Shown here piece by piece: positions 59,827-64,000 of a stretch of 64,000 bases of DNA (positions are counted from its first letter, which is position 1; each line of letters opens with the position of its first letter). Location of the stretch: the NCBI GenBank assembly GCA_036824005.1, contig DAITBA010000005.1, positions 1-64,000 of the forward strand, in the 5' to 3' direction. The notes below the pieces were generated by a model. It was not told the origin of the DNA, did no database searches, and saw only the letters and a program-made list of their open reading frames with translations. A program made the position numbers and the translations under genes. The DNA comes from DAITBA01 sp036824005. GTDB taxonomy: Bacteria > Pseudomonadota > Gammaproteobacteria > Burkholderiales > Rhodocyclaceae.

Positions 59827-60644
59827 CAGCGTTTGGCGTTCGGGAAGAACAACTGCTCGCCGCCGATCTTGTAGTCGGCGATCGCCTTCTGTCCCTCTGC
59901 CGACACCACCCAGTCGACGAACTGCTGACCCTGTTCCTTCTTCACGTGGGCGTGCTTCGCGGGGTTGACCAGAATGATGCCATACTGATTGAACAGGCGC
60001 GGATCGCCCTCGACGGTGATCGCCAGATCGCGCCGGTTCTTGAACGACAGCCAAGTGCCGCGGTCGGCGAGGATGTAGGCATTCATCGACGCCGCCGTGT
60101 TGAGCGCCGGGCCCATGCCGGAGCCGGTGTCGCGGTACCACGCACCCTTGGTCTGGTCGAGGTCGATGCCGGCCGCTTTCCACAGTCGCAGCTCCGCCGC
60201 GTGCGTGCCGCTCTTGTCGCCGCGGGAGACGAACGGCGCCTTGGCCGCTTCGATTTTCTTCAGCGCCTCGGCGATGTCCTTGCCGCCGGCGACCTTGGCC
60301 GGATCGTCCTTGGGACCGACGAGCACGAAGTCGTTGTACATCACCTCCTTGCGCTCGACGCCGAAGCTCTCCGCGATGAACTTCTCTTCGGCCGCCTTGT
60401 CATGCACGAACACGACATCGGCATCACCGCGCCGTGCCATGTCCAGTGCCTGCCCCGTGCCCAGTGCCACGACCCGGACCTGGATGCCGGTCTTCTTCGT
60501 GAACTCCGGAAGGATGTGGCCGAACAGCCCCGATTGCTCGGTGGACGTGGTCGATGAGACGACGATGAACGGGTCGGCAGCGTGGACGCCGGCAGCGACG
60601 AGCGCCAGGGCGGGGAGAGCAGCGAGCAGCATGCGGCGGATCAT
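59826..60644 (-). CDS. tupA: Tungstate-binding protein TupA
   Basis: A 272-residue secreted protein. Signal peptide about 1-22 (ending VHA). The oxyanion motif VVSSTTSTEQSGLF matches the TTTS signature of TupA, which prefers tungstate. Later family segments are GTGQALDMARRGDADVVFVHDKAAEEKF and FVSRGDKSGTHAAELRLWKAAGI. I chose the ATG at 60644, which overlaps the tupC stop as ATGA; a TTG six bases earlier is possible. Tungstate or molybdate supply would serve the three molybdoenzymes in this window. No aldehyde ferredoxin oxidoreductase or other clear tungsten enzyme is present here. Confidence 0.92.
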   Translation of the reverse strand: MIRRMLLAALPALALVAAGVHAADPFIVVSSTTSTEQSGLFGHILPEFTKKTGIQVRVVALGTGQALDMARRGDADVVFVHDKAAEEKFIAESFGVERKEVMYNDFVLVGPKDDPAKVAGGKDIAEALKKIEAAKAPFVSRGDKSGTHAAELRLWKAAGIDLDQTKGAWYRDTGSGMGPALNTAASMNAYILADRGTWLSFKNRRDLAITVEGDPRLFNQYGIILVNPAKHAHVKKEQGQQFVDWVVSAEGQKAIADYKIGGEQLFFPNAKR

Positions 60645-61366
60645 GTCCAAGGTGATTCTCCTTTGATGAATGCATCGGCTTCCGCCGAACGCGGTTGCCG
60701 GAAGAACTCCGTGGCCGGCGTGTATTCCATGACCCGGCCGCGATGAAGAAAGATGATCTCATCGGCGAGGCGTCGTGCCTGTCCGAGGTTGTGCGTCGTC
60801 ATGATGATCTTGCAGCCGCCGGCGGCAATACCGCCGATCACGTCCTCGACTTCGCGCGTGGCCGTGGGATCGAGGCTGGCCGTGGGCTCGTCGAGAAACA
60901 GCACCTGGGGTTCCAGCGCCCAGGCGCGCGCCAGCGCCAGGCGCTGCTGCTCGCCGCCGGACAGTACCCGTGCGGGCCGGGACGCGAGATGCAAAAGTCC
61001 TACACGGTCGAGCGCTGCCCGCGCGCGGACACGCCGTGCCGAGCCGCCGACGCCTGCCAGCTTGAGGGCGTAGGCGACGTTGCGTAACGCGGAAGTGCGC
61101 AACATCACCGGCCGCTGGAAAACCATCGCCTGCGCGCGCGGACGTTCCTCACCGCCGCACCAGGTTATGCGTCCTGACTTGGGCTCCAGCAGCCCGTGCA
61201 TGAGCCGCATCAGCACGCTCTTGCCGGCGCCGTTGGCGCCCAGAATCACCGTGCGCACGCGGCTGTCGATGGCCAGCGAGATGCGATCGATGATCTTGTT
61301 GCCATTGCGTCCGAAGCTCACGTCCTCCAGCGCCAGCGGAAATATCGGTCGCGCGGTTGCCGTCAT
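60641..61366 (-). CDS. tupC: Tungstate ABC transporter ATPase TupC
   Basis: A 241-residue ABC ATPase. Walker A GANGAGKS, Q-loop MVFQRPVMLRTSAL, signature LSGGEQQR, Walker B LFLDEPTA and the H-loop TTHNLGQAR are all intact. The short form and the lack of a C-terminal TOBE domain fit TupC rather than ModC; the Mop domain is encoded separately at 62140. The ATG at 61366 overlaps the tupB stop as ATGA, and its stop overlaps the tupA start, so tupB-tupC-tupA are strictly coupled. The longer open frame upstream lies inside tupB. Confidence 0.93.
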   Translation of the reverse strand: MTATARPIFPLALEDVSFGRNGNKIIDRISLAIDSRVRTVILGANGAGKSVLMRLMHGLLEPKSGRITWCGGEERPRAQAMVFQRPVMLRTSALRNVAYALKLAGVGGSARRVRARAALDRVGLLHLASRPARVLSGGEQQRLALARAWALEPQVLFLDEPTASLDPTATREVEDVIGGIAAGGCKIIMTTHNLGQARRLADEIIFLHRGRVMEYTPATEFFRQPRSAEADAFIKGESPWT

Positions 61367-62067
61367 CCGTACTGGCGCGATGCCCACTCGCGCGTCAGGT
61401 AGGCGGCCGCATTGATCATGAGCACCAAAGTAATGAGGATGAGGCCGAGCGCCAGCGCCAGCGGCAGGTCGCCCTTGCTCGTTTCCAGGGCGATGGTCGT
61501 GGTCATGACCCGGGTGACGCCGTCGATGTTGCCGCCGACGATCATCACCGCACCCACCTCGGCCGCCGCGCGTCCGAAGCCGGCGAGCAGCGCCGTGAAC
61601 AGCGAGAAGCGCGTGTCCCAAAGCAGTGTCAGCGCGGCGCGGCCGGTGCCGGCGCCGAGCGAACGCAGTTGTTCCTCATACTCGCGCCAGGCGTCCTCGA
61701 TGATCTGGCGCGTCAACGCGGCGATGATGGGCGTGATGAGCACGGTCTGGGCGACGATCATTGCCGCCGGGGTGAACAGCAAGCCGAACTGGCCGAGCGG
61801 CCCGGCGCGCGAAAGCAGCAGATAGACGAGCAGGCCCACCACCACCGGAGGCAGGCCCATGAAGGCGTTAAGTACCACGGTGAGCACCTTGCGCCCCGGA
61901 AACCTGCCGACAGCCATGGCGGCACCGATCGGCATGCCGAGCAGCGCGGCGCACAGCGTGGCGGTCATGCTTACACGCAGGCTGAGCAGGACGATGGCGA
62001 GCAGCTTCTCGTCGCCTGCGCCGACCAGGCCGAGGGCGGTTGCGAAGCTCGGGCCGATAGTGTCCAT
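61363..62067 (-). CDS. tupB: Tungstate ABC transporter permease TupB
   Basis: A 234-residue inner-membrane permease with five to six helices. The EAA loop for contact with the ATPase is EEQLRSLGAGTGRAALTLLWDTRF (about residues 132-155). AALLGMPIGAAMAVGRFPG and GLPPVVVGLLVYLLLS are typical of TupB/CysT-type permeases. It forms a homodimer with TupC to import tungstate. It is the second gene of the operon, 72 bp after the mop gene and overlapping tupC by four bases. Confidence 0.93.
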   Translation of the reverse strand: MDTIGPSFATALGLVGAGDEKLLAIVLLSLRVSMTATLCAALLGMPIGAAMAVGRFPGRKVLTVVLNAFMGLPPVVVGLLVYLLLSRAGPLGQFGLLFTPAAMIVAQTVLITPIIAALTRQIIEDAWREYEEQLRSLGAGTGRAALTLLWDTRFSLFTALLAGFGRAAAEVGAVMIVGGNIDGVTRVMTTTIALETSKGDLPLALALGLILITLVLMINAAAYLTREWASRQYG

Positions 62068-62139
62068 GGTTCAGGAGATGCGTGTTCTCGCGTGCCGGTG
62101 GGCAGTCGGACATCGCGGCCGTGGCAGCGTGTCGTTTGC

Positions 62140-62352
62140 TCAGTGCTCGACACCCACCATGACGCTGTCAGCCTTGATGATGGCATAGGCCGTGCCGCCT
62201 TCCTTCAGCCCGAGGGCGTGTACAGAGGCCGTCGTCACCTGAGCCGTGATCTGCACGCCGGGCGCCACTTCGATCACCACTTCGCTGTTGATCGCGCCGT
62301 GGGTGATGGATTTGACGGTTCCCTTGAGCTGGTTTCGGGCGCTGAGTTTCAT
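62140..62352 (-). CDS. mop: Molbindin (single Mop domain)
   Basis: A 70-residue Mop/TOBE protein starting MKLSARNQLKGTVKSITHGAINSEVVIEV. Single-Mop molbindins assemble into hexamers that store molybdate or tungstate in the cytoplasm. The ATG at 62352 has GGAGA 8 bases upstream; the frame is open upstream to 62445 with unrelated sequence. It heads the tup operon and is divergent from the ModE-like regulator gene, which probably controls both. Confidence 0.93.
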   Translation of the reverse strand: MKLSARNQLKGTVKSITHGAINSEVVIEVAPGVQITAQVTTASVHALGLKEGGTAYAIIKADSVMVGVEH

Positions 62353-62446
62353 GCCATTTCTCCATAACGTGAAAGGCGTCCAGTCATCCGCCACGACTCC
62401 GAGGACGTCGATCCCGGGGCCTGCGAAATATGCAATACTGGACATG

Positions 62447-62464
62447 CCTGCGAATCGACGCAGG
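62447..62464. promoter_or_regulatory. Palindromic operator candidate, mop / regulator divergent region
   Basis: CCTGCG-AATCGA-CGCAGG, 6-bp perfect arms, between the divergent mop and regulator genes. It may bind the ModE-like regulator. A further inverted repeat AATATG-N10-CATATT (62498-62519) overlaps the regulator start. Confidence 0.35.
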
Positions 62465-62500
62465 GCACGATCCTAGCTTGGTTAGGAGGAAATGCAAAAT

Positions 62501-63610
62501 ATGTCGCGACGGGCATATTACGACGTCACGGTGGATATTGCCTGGAACCTCGGTATCGGCCCGGGGCACCACGGTGGACAACTCGTCGCCCTGCTCGCCG
62601 CCATCGAACGCAGCGGCTCGATCGCCTCGGCGGCGCGGGCGGTCGGGGTTTCCTACCGCAATGCCTGGGGGCTGCTGGCTCGCGGCGAGGAACTGCTCGG
62701 CCAGCCCCTGGTTCATATGGCGCGCGGGCGCGGATCGACGCTCGCGCCGCTGGGGGTGACCTTGGTCACGCTCGATGCGCGCCTGCGCAAGGCACTGGCA
62801 CCGCGCCTCAATCAGGCTCGCGCGGAGGTCTTGCGCGCACTGCAGCCGGGCTCGCGCGGCGCGCCCGCCTCGCTCGTGATTCACGCCAGCCATGATCTGG
62901 CGCTCGCCAAGCTGCGCGAACTCATGCTCGAGCGTGGTCAGGAAATGGAGCTCGAAAACCGCGGCAGTCTGGAAAGCCTTGCCTCCTTCGACCAGGGCCG
63001 CTGCGATGTCGCGGGTTTCCATTGCCCCGAGGGGCCGCTCGGGGCGCCGATCTGGAACCAGTACCGCACGCATCTCAAGCAGCGGCGCGACATGCTCCTG
63101 TACCTCGCCCGGCGCCCCCAGGGCCTGATGGTGGTCAAGGGCAATCCGAAGCGCTTGCACAGCATCGCAGACCTGGCGTCGCCGAGGGTGAGATTTCTCA
63201 ACCGCCAGCACGGCGCCGGAACCCGTTTGCTGCTCGACCTGTTGCTCAATCAGCAGGGCATCGATCCCGCGGATATACCGGGCTACACGACCGAGGAATA
63301 CACCCACGCTGCGGTGGCGGCATTGATCGCCGGCGGCGAGGCCGACGCCGGCATCGGGATCGAGGCGGCGGCGCGGCGCTTCGACCTCGATTTCATCCCG
63401 GTGCTGCACGAACACTACTTCCTCGCGGTGCGGCGCAGTCGCAATGACGAGCGCGCCGTGCGCGCCCTGTTCGCCGAGTTGAAGGGCGAGCCGTTTCGGC
63501 AGGCAGCGCGAACGCTACCCGGCTACGACTGCGCGCGCGCCGGAGAAGTGCTGGCGGTCAGCGACGTGCCGACCGTGCCGGCGGCGAACAGGTCGTGGCG
63601 CAGACGATGA
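62501..63610 (+). CDS. ModE-type DNA-binding regulator with molybdate-binding-like domain
   Basis: A 369-residue regulator. The N-terminal part (about 20-105) is a ModE/LysR-type winged helix (LVALLAAIERSGSIASAARAVGVSYRNAWGLL), and the C-terminal part (about 120-350) resembles a periplasmic molybdate-binding fold used in the cytoplasm (FLNRQHGAGTRLLLDLLL, YTTEEYTHAAVAALIAGGEADAGIGIEAAA). This two-domain form is known as an alternative to ModE. It probably senses molybdate or tungstate and controls the divergent mop-tup operon. The AGGAGG site (62484-62489) is 11 bases from ATG 62501 and only 2 from the ATG at 62492, so I favour 62501. Confidence 0.9.
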   Translation: MSRRAYYDVTVDIAWNLGIGPGHHGGQLVALLAAIERSGSIASAARAVGVSYRNAWGLLARGEELLGQPLVHMARGRGSTLAPLGVTLVTLDARLRKALAPRLNQARAEVLRALQPGSRGAPASLVIHASHDLALAKLRELMLERGQEMELENRGSLESLASFDQGRCDVAGFHCPEGPLGAPIWNQYRTHLKQRRDMLLYLARRPQGLMVVKGNPKRLHSIADLASPRVRFLNRQHGAGTRLLLDLLLNQQGIDPADIPGYTTEEYTHAAVAALIAGGEADAGIGIEAAARRFDLDFIPVLHEHYFLAVRRSRNDERAVRALFAELKGEPFRQAARTLPGYDCARAGEVLAVSDVPTVPAANRSWRRR

Positions 63611-63794
63611 TTGCGTGTGTAGGCGAGCCACGCGTGATTGGCATCGACGCCGACGACTGCGGCATCGGTGTCGCAGGCAAGTGGCCGGGTGCAGTAGCCC
63701 GTGCCGCCGCCGACGTCGAGCACCGTTGCATCCACGGTCGGCTGCAGCAGTGCGCGCGGCTGACCACCTGGCCACGCACTGCGAGTTGCCCAAT
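63523..63794 (-). pseudogene. Methyltransferase remnant
   Basis: The minus strand encodes LDWATRSAWPGG ... VDATVLDVGGGTGYCTRPLA, with a recognisable motif I of SAM-dependent methyltransferases and the following acidic motif (AAVVGVDANHAWLAYTRNHR). The frame then runs into the 3' end of the regulator gene and has no methyltransferase body. No start codon with ribosome site is seen; upstream it meets the DUF1330 gene. It looks like a gene fragment left after deletion. Confidence 0.5.
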
Positions 63795-64000
63795 CTAAAG
63801 CCCCTCGACCAAGACGGCATTGGTGGTCGCGGTCGAGTGCCTGACCGAGCGTGCCGCTCGATATTCCGGCGAATCCAGCCATGCCTTGGCTCGCTCCGCG
63901 CTTGGAAACTCGAGGATCACGAGGCGGGTAGGGGCCCACCGACCTTCGAGCACTTCGGTCTTTCCGCCGCGGGTTCGGTACTTTCCGCCGAAGGCGGCAA
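63795..64000 (-). CDS. DUF1330 family protein, C-terminal part only
   Basis: The last 67 codons of a minus-strand gene that continues beyond the right edge of the window. The translation KTEVLEGRWAPTRLVILEFP, then SAERAKAWLDSPEYRAARSV and a closing NAVLVEGL, is the signature of the DUF1330 family: small, dimeric ferredoxin-like-fold proteins of unknown function. The stop is TAG at 63795-63797. In full these proteins are about 95-100 residues, so roughly a third is missing. The gene lies just upstream of the methyltransferase remnant on the same strand. Confidence 0.85.
   Translation of the reverse strand, partial: AAFGGKYRTRGGKTEVLEGRWAPTRLVILEFPSAERAKAWLDSPEYRAARSVRHSTATTNAVLVEGL

Noticed and set aside
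1..64000. tRNA, rRNA, CRISPR arrays, prophage and complete insertion sequences
   Set aside because: I looked for them and saw no convincing example; the only mobile-like elements are the two hairpin repeats.

Overview
The window reads as GC-rich chromosomal DNA of a sulfur-oxidising, facultatively anaerobic betaproteobacterium, probably of the Thiobacillus / Sulfuritalea / Rhodocyclales kind. This rests on qmoAB-hdrCB, soeABC, tusA-dsrE2 and an SQR gene lying together, on FadL-type porins, and on sigma-54 regulators and a tungstate/molybdate uptake operon. The organism is inferred; no rRNA or tRNA gene is visible.

Layout. 1-12.4 kb: the 3' part of a giant repeat adhesin, translationally coupled to a diguanylate cyclase, convergent with an HDOD protein. 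12.6-17.7 kb (minus): hdrB, hdrC, qmoB, qmoA, the electron module that pairs with APS reductase in reverse sulfate reduction, with a perfect FNR-type box upstream. 18-19.3 kb: a YfcE phosphodiesterase and two small conserved unknowns. 19.5-24.2 kb (plus): soeABC, cytoplasmic sulfite dehydrogenase. 24.4-27 kb (plus): tusA, dsrE2 and a FadL-type porin, closed by a clear terminator. 27-34.9 kb (minus): a tight seven-gene series dsrE - SQR - methyltransferase - RND/MMPL exporter - LolA-like protein - outer-membrane barrel - cysteine desulfurase, headed by a 29-bp perfect palindrome.

35-48.8 kb (minus): two Tat-exported molybdoenzyme modules without membrane anchor. The promoter-proximal one (catalytic subunit, FeS subunit, polyferredoxin with zinc ribbon, TorD chaperone) runs on into a triheme cytochrome, an outer-membrane barrel, a FecR-PKD protein and a tetraheme cytochrome. 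A broken Crp/Fnr regulator then separates it from the second module (catalytic subunit, FeS subunit, TorD chaperone). 49.3-52.9 kb (plus, divergent): a PhnD-type periplasmic binding protein, a histidine kinase and an NtrC-type regulator in ATGA-coupled order, probably controlling the first module through sigma-54 promoters in the 470-bp divergent region.

53-58 kb: an ArsR-rhodanese fusion regulator, a remnant of a second FadL-type porin, an AcoR-type regulator, and a divergent aldehyde dehydrogenase plus DUF779 protein with sigma-54 promoter and palindromic upstream sites. 58.2-62.4 kb (minus): mop-tupB-tupC-tupA-modA and a third binding protein, with a divergent ModE-like regulator. This would supply Mo/W to the three molybdoenzymes in the window. 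The right edge holds a methyltransferase remnant and the C-terminal part of a DUF1330 gene.

The genes appear to combine sulfide capture (SQR, DsrE), sulfane-sulfur carriage (TusA, DsrE2, cysteine desulfurase), sulfite and APS oxidation (Soe, Qmo) and periplasmic reduction or oxidation of an unknown sulfur or oxyanion substrate. The strongest candidates for something undescribed are the molybdoenzyme-cytochrome-porin locus with its split sensor, and the SQR-RND-LolA-barrel operon.
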